Notes: generated by a model from the sequence alone, not told the origin. DNA of 64,000 nucleotides from Anaeramoeba flamelloides (GCA_027625915.1 JANTQA010000070.1:3787001-3851000), one strand, 5' to 3'. Counted from the stretch's first letter, positions 23,191 through 35,395 are shown. Translations and numbers: made by a program.

Positions 23191-24060
23191 AAGATTTTCT
23201 CAAACCGAAAAAGTGATATTAATGGAATTTTTATTCAATTCCAAAATTTGGTCAAATTGGATTTTTTCCTATTTTTGAAGAGTTTCTTGATTATTGTCAA
23301 AGGAGAGAATGTTTATTATTGCATTTGGAGATTATGAGGGGAAAAATCATAAAGATTATTTTGTGATTGGTTGTTTTGCATTACTGGAATTTTCGAAAAT
23401 CCTTAATGCTGAAATCATCAATATTAAAAATTTTTCAAAAAATAATTCCAAACCAAATTTTAATCTTTAAATTAAGTTGGAAATTTTCAACCTTTAATCC
23501 AGGTTAACTAAATCTAATCATTCTCTTGATTATTTTTTTTTTTCAAAATCCAAAACAAAATTCCTGAGCAAACAAAATTTAACCCTTAGAGTTTTCATAA
23601 CTTTCCAAAAAATGTTGAACATACAAAATAAAAATGTTTACTTCTTGAATGAAAAAGGGTTTTTAAAAAATCTACAATGAATCTATTTCATTTATATTGA
23701 GGGTTTTGCAAAAATTGAGAATTTTATCAATTTTTAATTTTCACTTTTTGAAAATGATGTAGAATTACAAATTCAGAAGATTTACTTTACGATTTAATCC
23801 TTTTGGGTAATTCGTCATCTTAAAAAATTCACTTTTGGTTTAAAGTTTTATGTTTGTGGGATCATAATTCTTATCAAATACAAAAAAACATTTCATTTCA
23901 CACTAATGGGTGAGTAAACAGAAAGGTATTCTTGATTTGATATAGTTGTCCTCCTTTATGAGAAAAGATAAATTCGAAAAAAAAAACAGACCAAAGTTCA
24001 ATGTTCTTTTTTCGAAAAAAGCAATTTATTTTTTATCGCTTTACTAAAAAAAAATTAAGA
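23191..24060. other. Intergenic region upstream of the PAS relic
   Basis: No supported gene. An in-frame ATG at 24001 could extend the downstream PAS frame by 20 residues of Phe/Lys-rich sequence. Confidence 0.45.
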
Positions 24061-25440
24061 ATGGGAAACACTTTTAATGAGAAAAACTTTCCCAAACTAA
24101 ATGCTAAATCATTTAAAAAACAATTTATATCTCAATCAGCCTCAGGACAGACTGTTTTTTATTTGGATGACTTTGGAAGGGTATGTAGTGTAACTGATCA
24201 TTGTTGTAAATTGTTTGGAATTAACAGTGTTGAAAGTCTCCAAGGCTTTTCATTGGAACAGTTTTCACCAAAGAAGCAGCCTCACCTTGGAAAAGCAAGT
24301 TTTAGTTTGATGCAAAGATATACGATAAAGTTGATTTCCGAAAGAGAACAAAAACTAAACATTGTTTGGTGCTGTGTTTCACCAAAAACAATTCTATCTG
24401 ATATAACGAAACCAAAGGAAAAGTCTCCAAAAATATTGACTCCTGTCTCTCAGAAAAAAATCAAAGACAATGAAAAGGAAAAAGAAAAAGGACAAGAACT
24501 GGAAATTAAAAAAAAAGAGACTTTAAAATCGAATAAAACCAAGAAAAACAAAACAAAGGACAACTCAAAAAAATATGAGAAATTGGGGTTACCAAAGGAA
24601 GCTCTGTGGTTTGTATTTGAAGTCGCTCCATTAATTATTGAAGACAATTTGTATTTCCAGTTTAATATCACAAAATATGAAAGACCAAATACATTGTTAG
24701 ACAACCAAATTAAAATCTTATCTTACAAAAAAAAATCAAAAACACTCAGAAAAGGCTTGAGGAGTCCCAAAAGAGTTTTGAAAACAGCTCTATGAATAAA
24801 AAAAGTCTTCAAATTCAAGATGATTTAAAAGTAAAAATCAATGTCTTAAACACGATTCGCAATAACATAATAAAGAAGCAACACGAAATCAAAGAACTGA
24901 AGAACATAATCGCACAGAGAACAACAGAAACATTAGAAAAGGAATTAAAGCCCATGGTGATCCAAATGAAAAAAAATGAAAGGATCCTTTCTTTGGATTT
25001 ACACAAATTGCAAAATGAAAAACAGGTCGTGAACATAAACAAATAAATGGAGGTTTTAGAACTGCGGAAAAAACAACTGAAGAAAGAAACAAAAAAGATC
25101 ACGAACGATCTTGAGGAACTTAATAAAGAATATGAAAAGTCTGAGCAATTACTTGTGAAGTGGGAAAAAAGGAATTTGGACAAAATCTTCGCTGAAAAGC
25201 AATTCTTTACACAGAAGAGTGCGATCGAGGATTTGGTTTCAAGTTCAGAGATAGCCAACCGTAGTATTGAAAAAACAGAGTTAAGAATACAGAAATGTAA
25301 ATCCAACAAAGACTTAACAGTTCAAATTTCACAAACAAAGGATAAATTACAAAAAATGATCAAGTCAATTAACCTTTTAAAAAGAAGTCTCAGAAAAGCG
25401 AAAAAAAAAAAAAAAACTTCAATTTACATTCTCATAGAAA
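24061..25440 (+). pseudogene. PAS-domain/coiled-coil protein gene, broken by a frameshift and a stop
   Basis: The start MGNTFNEKNF has a Gly2 that could be myristoylated. Next is a PAS-like sensor segment (VFYLDDFGRVCSVTDHCCKLFG, FSLEQFSPKKQPHL), a Lys/Glu linker and AALWFVFEVAP-like sequence. The frame ends at TGA 24793-24795, but the next frame continues the protein: shifting by one in the A9 run at about 24725-24733 gives KNTQKRLEESQKSFENSS and then a long coiled coil. That frame meets TAA at 25044-25046 where a Gln would fit (NKxMEVLEL) and continues to the A-run near 25410. So one gene of about 450 codons carries at least two disabling changes. PAS domains bind small ligands or partners for signalling; the partner here is unknown. 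Such PAS-coiled-coil families are abundant in Anaeramoeba-like amoebae (recollection, unchecked). Homopolymer sequencing error could explain the frameshift but not the TAA. Confidence 0.65.
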
Positions 25441-25631
25441 CTGAGAGTCCCGACGTAAGAAACTATTTATATTTAGTTTATGTTTTTGCTTTTTGGATAA
25501 CCATAAAAATCAGTACTTTAATGACAAATCGAATAATTAGTGATTACATTATCTTTTCATGATCATATAGATTATCACCAATTTGTTGTTTTTTGCTGAT
25601 AATCCGGAGTATTTCAGATAATCTGAAGTAC

Positions 25632-25852
25632 TAGTTGTTTCAAAATAAATGGAACATAATTTTCATTCAACTTTTCGGAAAAAAGGGTTTTACCAATCAT
25701 GTAACTTTTCAATTTTGAATTCCATAAAAAAAGTTTAAATTATCAATTTTTTCTTCTAGAATTGGGGGCTTTTGATGATTTATTTTAATTCTTGAAATTT
25801 TTTTTATTTTGGAAAGTTGAATGAAAATTTTTATCTTTTGATTTTACAATTA
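25632..25852 (+). mobile_element. TIR element family J, copy 1
   Basis: 221 bp bounded by TA. The left end contains GTTTCAAAATAAATGGA and AATTTTCATTCAACTTT; the right end contains the complementary GAAAGTTGAATGAAAATTTT. An inverted copy of 220 bp is at 57912-58131, with the shared interior GATGATTTATTTTAATTC. Non-autonomous MITE. Confidence 0.75.
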
Positions 25853-26780
25853 GCAATATATCTGAAAATATGATAAAACTCATGATAATCAACAAATTTG
25901 CGATCAAAAAAGTAAAAAAACACGTTGTATAAAATTGAGTAAAATATTTTTTTTTTCTTCAATCTTATAAAAATGACTTAAAAAGTCAATAAACATGAAA
26001 AAATATTCAAAAATAATGTAATTGATGCTTTATTAATTTGATTTTATGTACACAATAAAAAATCAAATCATATTTATTTGGGTTGGGATATATATTTTCA
26101 GAAATAATTATTAAATTTATGACAATTTTTTTAATTAGTAAAAAAATAGAAATTGGTGATCAAAATAGAAATTTGTGATATAAGCTCAACACATGATAAT
26201 CTCATTTTGTCCTTAAAAAAATATTTTGAAGAATTTCAATACAAGCATATCCAAAATGTGTTGAGTCTCTACCCTTCATTAATCGAATACATTTCACTAA
26301 GTTTAAATTAAGAATTATATTTTGAAAATCCAAAGAGATCCTGGTATTAAAGAAAAAAAAATTTAATATACTCTTGCTCTATTTAATAAAAGCATGAAAA
26401 AAAAAAAAATAAAGATAAAAAAAAGTCATCATATAACTCGAATTATCATCCCCGTGGATTTCAAAAAAACAAAATAGAATATATTAATGAAATACCTTTT
26501 TTAATTATTTTTAAATATGATTGAATCGAACATTTTGAATAAGTTTTTTTCAAGACATATTAATTAATATGACAATTTTCAAATATCAAAATATTACAAA
26601 AACTAGTGTTTTTCTGTTCAAAATTGATTTTTGTGATTGGCCATTGAAAAAATCACATATGATATTAAAATGATTTAGTACTCACTGAAAATAATACAAT
26701 CCATTTCCCAGACACAGGTCCTAGTTGTAATATTCTAATACATGTTTTTAAAGTATTTGGACGGGTTATTCCAACAAAAA
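25853..26780. other. Gene-free stretch with a possible coding relic
   Basis: Mostly AT-rich and featureless. At 26150-26350 (plus) a 53-codon open stretch followed after one TAA by 12 more codons reads like protein (NLILSLKKYFEEFQYKHI, ELYFENPKRSWY). Family unknown, possibly a decayed exon. Confidence 0.35.
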
Positions 26781-26789
26781 AATAAATTT

Positions 26790-27970
26790 TTAAAATTTTC
26801 AAAATTGAAATCAGTTTTTCATATTTTTTTACATTTTTGTTTTTTTTTTTCTCAGTTTCTTAAATTCATTTTACAAATTTTCTATTTAATTTGCAAGATC
26901 GATAGTTACTTGTAAAAATGTCTTATTCTACGGTTATTGAAAAAGTGAAAATGATTATTGAAAAAATGATATTGATTTCTATTGGGATTTTATTTGATCT
27001 TCAATATAAGATCAAAATGAAGATTATTGTTTTTCTTAATAAACTATTTTTCAGTCAAATGGGCCCAGTTGTCATGGTGAAATACATGTTTTTAAAGGGT
27101 TTGCATAGATATTAGAAGAAAAATTTTATTTTGGAAATTTTCAAAATTGAAATCATTTTTAAATCATTTTTTCACATTTTTGTTTTTTTTTTTCTATTTT
27201 TTTTAAACGTCATTCAGTTGTAAAAATTTTTTTTATTACAAGATCAATATTCATTTGGTAAAAATGTGTTATTCTAAGGTTATTGAAACCATTGGAATGA
27301 TTGTTGAGAAATCATATTGATTTCTATTGCAATTCTATTCGATCTTTGATCTTGATATTAGTTAATAAATGTGAAAATTTTTCTCTTCTTTTTCATTTCC
27401 TTTTTCAAATAGAGATCACAAATACCAACACACTTCGGCTGGGGACTTGATTTCTAAAAGAAAAGTATGAAAAATAAAGTGAAAAATGTTTCATATTTAT
27501 TATTCAAATACCAGTAGAAGTTCAAAACGAACATTGTTGTTTTTCTCAATAGTGGCCCTAAGAATTTGATTTTTTCAATTTTTAAGAAAATTTATTGATT
27601 AATTAGTTTTTTTTCAGGCATATATCAACAATTTTTTGATGTGTATTATTCTGTTTATTTCTTATTTGTTCTTCAAAGGTCAATTATGTAAAATAATTGA
27701 TATTTGAAAAAAACGCTGGTCCCCTTTGACTGAAACAGAGTTTAGGTAACCCATGATTATACGTTTATCAGTTTTTAAGAAAATCTATTGATTTTTTAGT
27801 TTTATTTTATAATGGATAACAAATATTATTTGATGTGTATTATTCTACTTATTTCTTTTTTGTTCTTCAAAGGTCAATTAGAAAAAATGATTGATAATTT
27901 GAAAATTATCTGGGGATCTTTGACAGTAACAAAGTTTATATATGTAAACAACATATTTGCAATTTTTTTT
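26790..27970 (+). mobile_element. Cluster of family C element copies
   Basis: A best-defined copy spans 27040-27744 (about 705 bp), with CAGTCAAATGGGCCCAG at the left end and CTGGTCCCCTTTGACTG at the right end, and TA outside each. It is flanked on the left by a partial copy of the internal region (26790-27039) and on the right by a duplicated right end (27745-27970, GGGGATCTTTGACAGTAAC). The short frames at 26918-27115 and 27812-28021 are repeat sequence. The arrangement suggests tandem insertion or nested duplication of one element. Confidence 0.6.
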
Positions 27971-29827
27971 GTACATCATTTTTTCAATTATGAAAATTTA
28001 TTTCTTGATATTTATTCTTAAGAGAAATAAAAATAAAAAAACATTGTGCCTCTAGTTATTATATATATATAAGCTTAATTTCAAAAATAGGGGCAAATTT
28101 TTGATTGAAAAAAAATTGTAGTTTCTCATTTAGTGAATACCAAAACTCAACCCAGAAAAATCAGAACTTAAAAATAAAAAATAACTGTCTAAAACACCCT
28201 TTTCTGTTTTAATTATTATTTCTAATAAAAGAATAGAGAAAAGAAACCCATTAAGAAAAAAATAAATCCGACCCTATTTTTTAAATGATTTTTCATCTTA
28301 AATTTATCCATTTAAGATTCACCATTGCTTCCAAGAACCTTTTGAAACAACTTTCCATCAGAGTTATCAGATTTTTACTATTTACCCATTTGGTATCAAC
28401 CCAAACTTTCCTTGATACCTTTTTCAAGATAAAAAGAATCTCAACAAAAGAAAGAAAAAGAAAAAGAAAAAGAAAAGAAAACGAAAACAAAACCAATTTT
28501 TTGAATGTACAACAAAGAACTCAAAGATAAAATGAATACGATCACATTCATCACATTGTCTCCAAATGAAAGAGAAAAGAAGATCTTATTTGATCTTGCT
28601 ATTTCTTCACTTTTCAAGGAACCATTGTAACCCATTAAAGCAAATTTGGTTGATACTTGTTTTCGAAGCAAACACTTCTTGGGTGTTTTACTTTCTTTGA
28701 ATTTTACAATCCCTTTCTCCAATGCTAATTAATCTCATCTCATGAATATTAAGGGTTTTCAAAAATGTTCTTGTTCATTCAACATAAAAATAAAAATATG
28801 GAATCATTTTGAAAGAAAAATTGCAAAAAAATGAATTCAACTCTGGGAAATTTTCATTAAAAGAAGATTGTTTCTTGATATTAAATATTCAATAATAACT
28901 TTTAAAAGATATTGGGTTCCGAATTTTTGGTTAACACAACACACATACCAATAATTTAGAAAAGACTAATGATGACCCTATTTTTGAAATTTAGCTTATA
29001 TATATATTAATATATTTTGTAGAATTGGAAATCTTAAGAATAAAATAATAATCTAAATTCAAAAAATATGTAAAATACAATTTGAAACAAGAAATCATAT
29101 TTTCATTTTTTTTATTTAGATGTAAAAAAAATTAAAAGATTGATTTTTGTTTAAAATAATATAATACGTTAAAATATATGTTTATTTTTTTATTGATTTG
29201 TTTTAAATAATTTTTTAAAATTTTGATAAAACCTTTTTGTTTTCTTTTTAAATTTTTCGAGACAACTTTTTCTTTTCCGTTTTTTGAAAATTTATATATA
29301 TTTTAAAAATTATTCCGCATTAAAATGAAATTTTATAAATGATTGAATTAATCTTTTTCATTTCTTGATAATTGTCCAAACTACCAAAATATTTTTATTG
29401 TAAAAATAAATTTTTTCAATTATTTTGGATTTAATTTCATAAAACATTATTCAGTTGAGTAAAACAATAATCTTTAGATGTGCAACAATCTTTAAAAAAA
29501 AAAAAAAAAAAAAAAACATAAATATTTTTGCAGTCTTCTACTCACTATTTCACAACCGACCCCTAGACGAAACCATTACGAATTACTATTTGGTTTATTT
29601 CATGATCTTAAAAGTAACTACCTATGATTAAAAAATACCCTTGGGTATACATTTGACTGATATTTTCAAGATTCTTCTTCAACTTTTATTTATTTTGAAA
29701 AAAAAAAAAATTAATTGTACCTTATTTTTAATAAATAAATTTTTTAATCTATTTATTAAATAAAATTTCTATTTAATTTTCTTTTGGAAAAAAAAAAAAA
29801 AATTATTTTCCACATTTTTTTTTATAG
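27971..29827. other. Gene-free stretch with a possible coding relic
   Basis: At about 28285-28735 the plus strand reads IASKNLLKQLSIRV and FLLFTHLVSTQTFLDTFF, then SPNEREKKILFDLAISSL, TAA and NLVDTCFRSKHFLG. The minus strand is also open here, so the coding strand is uncertain. The rest is A/T-rich, including an A-run at about 29492-29515 and at 29782-29800. No other feature seen. Confidence 0.35.
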
Positions 29828-30444
29828 AACAAGACTGAAAATTCAGATACATCAAGTTTGTCGACAAGTATTAGTAGCCCATCCGTTTTACAAGAAAACA
29901 AAACTAAAAGAAAAAAACACCACAGCAAAGAATGAGCAAACTTAAAATTAAACGGCCAAAATTTACACGTAAATGTGGTCAAAATGTTCTAAAAAAAGTT
30001 GACGATATAAAATATTTTCCAAAAATGCCCAGGAGTAATAGTAAGATTATTAAAAGGTAATTTTTTTTATTATTTATTTTTATTATTTATTTTTATTTTT
30101 ATTTTTTTTTTAATATATTAATAATTTCTTTTATTTATTTGCTTTATTAATCCACTCACTATTTGAATTAATTATTAAATAAATTATAATGGAAAATAGT
30201 TCATTTAATTCAATTGATAACCTTTTTGAAATGTCTTCAATTAGCAATGATGATCAAAATGAAACGAAAATTTCACAAGATAAAGTTTTAATGGGCCAAA
30301 TTTCAAAATTTTCAACCTTTAGCTAACTTATGAAATATAATTTAGCAATAGAATATTTTAAAGAATTTTTAACAGAACGCTCAAAGCAAAACGAATTTAT
30401 ATTTTATTTAGAAATACAAGAACTTAAACGATATTATACTAATG

Positions 30445-30482
<38 letters not shown>

Positions 30483-30757
30483 CATTAATTGTTTGTCCAC
30501 TTAATAGAAAAAAAAATAAAGAAATTAATAATCATACTAAGCTTTCATTACCAATGGAAAATGTTTCTTTAATAGAATTTGATAAAAAATATAATGGCAG
30601 ATATAATATTAATAAAGATTAGGCTTAACATAAAATGATGTATAAATAGTTTGGCTTGATTAATTAACTGATTTTTCTTTTTCTTTTCTTTTTTCTTATA
30701 AACTATCAATATAGAAGAGTTATACCTCATATTTTTAAAGAGTACATAGAGTATTAA
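29828..30757 (+). pseudogene. RGS-domain part of a decayed RGS-DEP-DUF547 gene
   Basis: Exon-like blocks separated by AT-rich introns. Block 1 (29828-30056) is Ser-rich then basic (RPKFTRKCGQNVLKK) with a one-base shift in the A7 run near 29914, ending at donor GTAATT. Block 2 (30200-30446) joins it in phase and contains an RGS N-terminal half (ISKFSTFS, stop, LMKYNLAIEYFKEFLTERS, NEFIFYLEIQELKRYY), broken by TAA at 30324-30326 where Gln or Glu would fit. Block 3 from 30508 has an A9 shift and stops. Block 4 (30715-30757, RVIPHIFKEYIEY) resembles the RGS end. RGS domains accelerate GTP hydrolysis on G-alpha subunits. With the DEP-DUF547 region downstream it probably formed a single G-protein signalling gene, now broken. 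Confidence 0.5.
30448..30482 (+). repeat. Poly-T run of about 35 bases
   Basis: An uninterrupted T tract immediately after the predicted GT donor of the RGS block. It is one of the longest homopolymers in the window and a likely slippage or assembly-error site. Confidence 0.85.
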
Positions 30758-31243
30758 AAAAAAAAAAAAAATAACTCAATATTTGTTATATTTTTTTTTA
30801 TTTAGAAAATTGTTTCAATTAATCACTATTGAAATTCTATGTTGTTAAATATTGACTTTAGTGTTGTTGTATTCTATACAAACTTATACATTTTTCATTT
30901 TATTAAAATGCAAAAGAGAAAAGAGGAACCCAATTAAAAAAAAACGAATTATGTTTTAAAAAGTCGGTGTTAACTTTCTTTGAATACTGGATACTTTTTT
31001 AATAATTGTTTTCTATTAATAATTAATCTGAATAAGAAAAAATTTCCAAATATAAAAAAAAAAAACATTTTTTAAAAAATTGGTTTCTTGTATCTATAAT
31101 TATTGATTCTTTCCATGATGTTAAAAGATTAAAAAACATTTGTTTCATATTTTTCTATTATCATATAAACCCTTTTACTGAATTTATAAATAATTGTTTT
31201 CTCTCTCTCTCTCTTTATATTTGGATATTTGTATATATTATAG

Positions 31244-32327
31244 AATGCAGAAGATTTAGTAACTTATTTAATTAATAACTATATTGACGACAGAGCGTTT
31301 TTTTTTAATAGACCTTGGCAATGAAATAAAGGTTAATATATTAAATCTACCTCATGATAATAAATATTCACGTGGTATATTTAATAAAGCAGAAGAAATG
31401 GTCCTGGAAAACATATGCAAGAAATATTTCCCAGAATTCAAAAAATCTCCATTATTTCAACAATTTTGTCAAATTGATTATGAACAAAATCAATTATTAT
31501 TAGAATCAACGTATAGAATAGGATTTTTAACTTCAGAGCAGAAAACAAATACATTACTCAACAATTTTTTCAACAACTCTGATGAAATTCCAAATCCCAA
31601 TAAATTAATTTAAGAATTAATGGGAAAATTAATAGAAATGCTTAATGTTAATTTTTCAATTAGTAGTGAAACAATCAATTGCCAAAAAATCACACAATCG
31701 ATATCATTTAAAAATTTTCAAAATTCATGCTCCCTCTTCAATAATATTACAATTAATGATATAATTAGTCTTGATCAACAATCTAAAAAAGCCTTTTTTC
31801 TTAATCTTTTTAATGTGATCAGCATACACTCAATAATCGTTAATCCAAACCCAACTGATAAAAATTCTTTAAATCATTTTTTAAAAAATAGTAATTATTC
31901 TATTGATGGCTATATATTTTCTCTTCATGATATTAAATATGGCGTTTTTGAATTGTCCAAAAGATGGAAAAAGAAATTAATTGACAAATTAACACCCTTT
32001 TGCGTTAATTATGATCCCAGAATCAATTTCGCGATTATGAATTTCACTACCCATCCAAACAAATTGACGGTCTTTTATCCAGAAACATTAGAGAAACAAT
32101 TGGATGAAACTACGGTTAATTATCTAAACCAATATTTAAAAATCGAAAAACAGAAGAAAAAAATATTCTTGCCAATTATTAATAAAGATAATTTTTATAA
32201 TTATGAAAATGCTAAAATTTGGATTAGGAATTATTTAAAAATAAAAGACCCAATATCCTTCCATTTAAATAAATTAGAACAAACAAAATCACTAATCCGA
32301 AATTCAATTGATTTAAATGTAAAGTAA
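31244..32327 (+). pseudogene. DEP-DUF547 region, frameshifted and interrupted by TAA
   Basis: After an acceptor TATTATAG at 31243 the frame reads AEDLVTYLINNYIDDRAF, the C-terminal half of a DEP-like helix bundle. It shifts one base in the T-run near 31298-31306 and continues IDLGNEIKVNILNLP. TAA at 31611-31613 interrupts where Gln would fit (KLIxELMGKLIEML). The frame then continues 235 codons to TAA 32325. That part shows the DUF547 pattern: KKAFFLNLFNVISIHSII, then YSIDGYIFSLHDIKYGVFE, then PFCVNYDPRINFAIMNFTTH. DEP modules target signalling proteins to membranes or GPCRs; DUF547 has no established function. It lies downstream of the RGS blocks on the same strand and is probably the same gene. 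DUF547 is recognised by pattern only. Confidence 0.6.
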
Positions 32328-33857
32328 ACTATTTTTTTAAAAAAATAATTCATTTTATAATGTCATTGGAAGTTGTTTTGAGGGTTTGGTCCTATATTTT
32401 TATCAAAATAAAATTTCAATTTCTGGAACAGATTCCTTTTTTCTAATTTTGGTCATTTTTTCTTTTTCTTTTTTTCATTTTCTTTTTTTGTTTTTTTCTA
32501 TTCAAATTTTTTTTTTCTTTGTGTTTTTTAAGAAAACCAACTGCAAAATTATGAAATTAACTTTGAAAATACCAATAAAATTTAAAAGAAAAATGAGGCA
32601 ATGTAATGTCTTTTGATATGTATCTATATATTTATTGACTTAAAAAATCTTGTTGTTATACTTTTTTCATTGAAATTTCGATTTAATAAAAAAATTATAA
32701 TGTCAATTGTTTCTAGATATTTATTTTCTTATTTCATTACTTTTCATTTTTATCCTTTTGAATTCATGCAATAAATTTAGAACTGCAATTCTTGATATCT
32801 AATTTTTTCTTAAATTCAAATTGTCTTTTTGAAACTAAATCCCAGGAATCCTAGATTCCTGAAAAAACTATTTATTTTGAAAATTTCATAATTTAAATCA
32901 TTTTTTCACATTTTTGCTTTTCATATTTTTTGATTTTTCTTTGAGACAGGTAATTTTTTTGCAAAAATTTTAATTATTGCAAGGTCTATAGTCACTTGGT
33001 AAAAAAGGTGTTATTCTAAAGTTACTGAAACAGTACGAGAATGATCGCCTAGAAATTATATTGATTTCTCTTGGAATTTTATTCTTATTTGGGAAAAAAA
33101 GTTCAACACGATTTTTAATTAGTAACATTAATCGAACCTGAAAACAAAAAGTAAGATCCAATTAAAATAAGAAATAAATGAACTTCAAATAATAATTCAT
33201 TATATTATCTTCAATCAAATCAACAAAAACAATTTAAATCTCCTTGATTATCAAAATCTAGAGAGTAGTTTTGGAGATCTTAAAAAAAGTTAAATTTTTT
33301 TGAACACATTTTTAATAATTGTCCAATCAAAGAAAAACCTCAGATCAAAAGACTGTATTAAAAAAACTGTTATTGTGTTGAATATTTCATTTTGTCGTTA
33401 TTTATTATTATATTCTTTTATTAATTGATCAAACTTTTCATTTTCAGGTTTCTGTGATTCTATTAATGTTCCAATTAAAAATTATGTTGAACTTTTTTTC
33501 CCCTATTACAATTTTTTTCCAGAATAGTTAATGTGCTTATTGAAAGAAGGTAGAAATTAAATTGGTTGGTTTTCAGCTAGATTAGCGCTTTACTTTTGAA
33601 ATATTTAAATAACCTTTTTCAAAGCAGTACCAACCAATGGATTTTGTGAACTTTTTTATTGCGGGGATTATGCGGAGTATATTACTTTTCCAAACGATCG
33701 ATAATACCTTATTAATTTTTTAAAAACTGTTATTAGTGAATTTGTTAAAACCATTTACCAATCTTATAGGAAAAGACTTGTTATAAAAAAAATCAGGTTT
33801 GTTCTATTCTGGAAAGTTTATTTGTTTAATAATTGGAAAAGAGGAAGAATTATATTT
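32328..33857. other. Intergenic between convergent genes
   Basis: Region between the 3' ends of the DUF547 relic (plus) and the CDP-DAG synthase gene (minus). It carries a fragment of family C at about 32880-33080 (CACTTGGTAAAAAAGGTGTTATTC). No gene seen. Confidence 0.45.
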
Positions 33858-35395
33858 TTAAATTCCAAGACGATTTTGGACAATTTCTGTTAAATTGTCC
33901 GAGATAATTTTAAGTTGTTCGTCATCTAAAGACTTTATTTTGGAAATAATTGGAGAGATATTGTCGCTTGAATTTAAAATAAATGTGTTTATATAAACAT
34001 AAGCAAAAAATCCCATTACCCATTGGCAGTCAAAGCGATCCACTAACCCACCATGTCCTGGGATTGTATTTGCAAAGTCTTTAATATTAATTGCCCTTTT
34101 CAAGCCAGAGGCAAAGAAACCTCCAAAAGGTGCAATTAAAGAAGCAAAAACTGCGAGAATCAGCGAATGGAGCTGTAGTGGAAGCAATTCGATGGTATTG
34201 GAAAGATTTATTCCAATTTTTGCAAATGTATCAATAACATAAAGTGGTAAGGAATATTGCTGTGGTTGAAACACATAGTGCCTTTCGCATGTTGTCACAG
34301 GAGTGTCTAGATTTTCAAGTGGGCATACCATATAATCAAAGATGTTATATAATTTTGCAATCTAAATTTAAAGTGAAATTTTAAAAAAAAAACATCACAA
34401 TTTCAAATGTTTGTGTTTTTGAGAAAACAAAAGAGAAAAATGAGTTCAACAGATATGCGTTTTTAAAACTCTAAAATTAGATTGTACTCAAAAAAAAAAA
34501 AAAAAGCAAATAAAAAGGGAAAAGGTTTTACAAAAAATGCAGAAATCATTGTAGTGAAAAAAGCGCCAATAAAGCCTTCCCAAGTCTTTTTAGGTGAAAC
34601 CATAATCAGAGGGTGTTTGCCAAATGAGATCCCCCACAAGTAAGCAGCGATATCGTTGATAAAAATAAGTGTGATTGGTAACAGTGCCCAAACAAGCCCG
34701 TCTAAGAGGTTCCTAATCATGACGTTTGTTTGCCAAACAATCAGAACCAAGGCCATGAGGCACCACGACAATTTTTTGAACTGGTATTTGTAATGGCCTT
34801 TCTCCAAGGACGCCACAAACAAAATAAAGCATGTGATATATAAGGTATAGCTGATAAAGGTGTGGTAATGAGAAAAAATTGCCAAAAATGAAAATTTCAT
34901 CAACCAGTTTGAATAGCGCTCCAAGAGAAATTTGCCATACAAATAATAGACCAGCGAAAAGAGAAATAGATAAGGGAAACTTTTGTTAGCCCAACCAAGC
35001 TTTTTTTCACGTTGTGTTTCAAGGGACAAAAGAATCACTTCACGAAAGGAAAAAATTGTAATGAGCACTAATGCGAACGCAACAGAAATGTGACCCATAT
35101 AAAAAATGAAAAAAAGAATCCCGATCAATAGAAGTGTAGATTTTGTTCTCGTTTTAAATTTCTCTCTTTTGGCTTTCGCTTCTTCTTCTTCTTTGTCGGT
35201 TTTTTTCGAGTCTTTCTCTGTAGTTTCTTTGTTTTCTTTATTGTCTTTTTTTTTGTTGTCTTTGTTTTGGATTTGTTTGAATTGCTCTTCTTCGTACTCT
35301 TCTGCTACGCTTACTTCAGTAGCCTTTGTAACTTTATTTTTGTTGGCTCTTTTCCTTTTGTTTTGTTTTTTTTTATTGTTTCTATTTTTTTTCAT
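33858..35395 (-). CDS. CDP-diacylglycerol synthase (phosphatidate cytidylyltransferase), two exons
   Basis: Exon 1 is 34532-35395 and exon 2 is 33858-34361; removing a 170-bp GTAAAA..TTTAG intron (phase 0) gives about 455 residues, like animal CDS1/CDS2 (about 445). The enzyme makes CDP-diacylglycerol from CTP and phosphatidate, feeding phosphatidylinositol and cardiolipin synthesis, in the ER or inner mitochondrial membrane. Residues 1-85 are Lys/Glu-rich and cytosolic. Multiple hydrophobic helices follow, then FINDIAAYLWGISFGKHPL, SPKKTWEGFIGAFF, and in exon 2 FASLIAPFGGFFASGLKRA, IKDFANTIPGHGGLVDRFD, the family signature with its Mg-binding aspartates. The join restores the region before MVCPLEN, which aligns with the FVCPVEY segment of animal enzymes. 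The start ATG is at 35393-35395. The gene looks intact. Confidence 0.92.
34362..34531 (-). other. Intron of the CDP-DAG synthase gene
   Basis: 170 bp on the minus strand starting GTAAAACC and ending AAATTTAG, phase 0. Without splicing, exon 1 runs into Phe-rich nonsense and exon 2 lacks 11 residues of conserved sequence before its first Met. Confidence 0.8.

Noticed and set aside
28441-28722. 93-codon minus-strand frame
   Set aside because: Overlaps an equally open plus-strand frame and a purine microsatellite; no domain on the minus strand.
17861-32327. Reassignment of TAA to glutamine
   Set aside because: Intact genes (eS12, CDP-DAG synthase, Hsp70-like, B-box, VPS9) end at TAA right where the family ends and use only CAA/CAG for Gln, so the code is standard.
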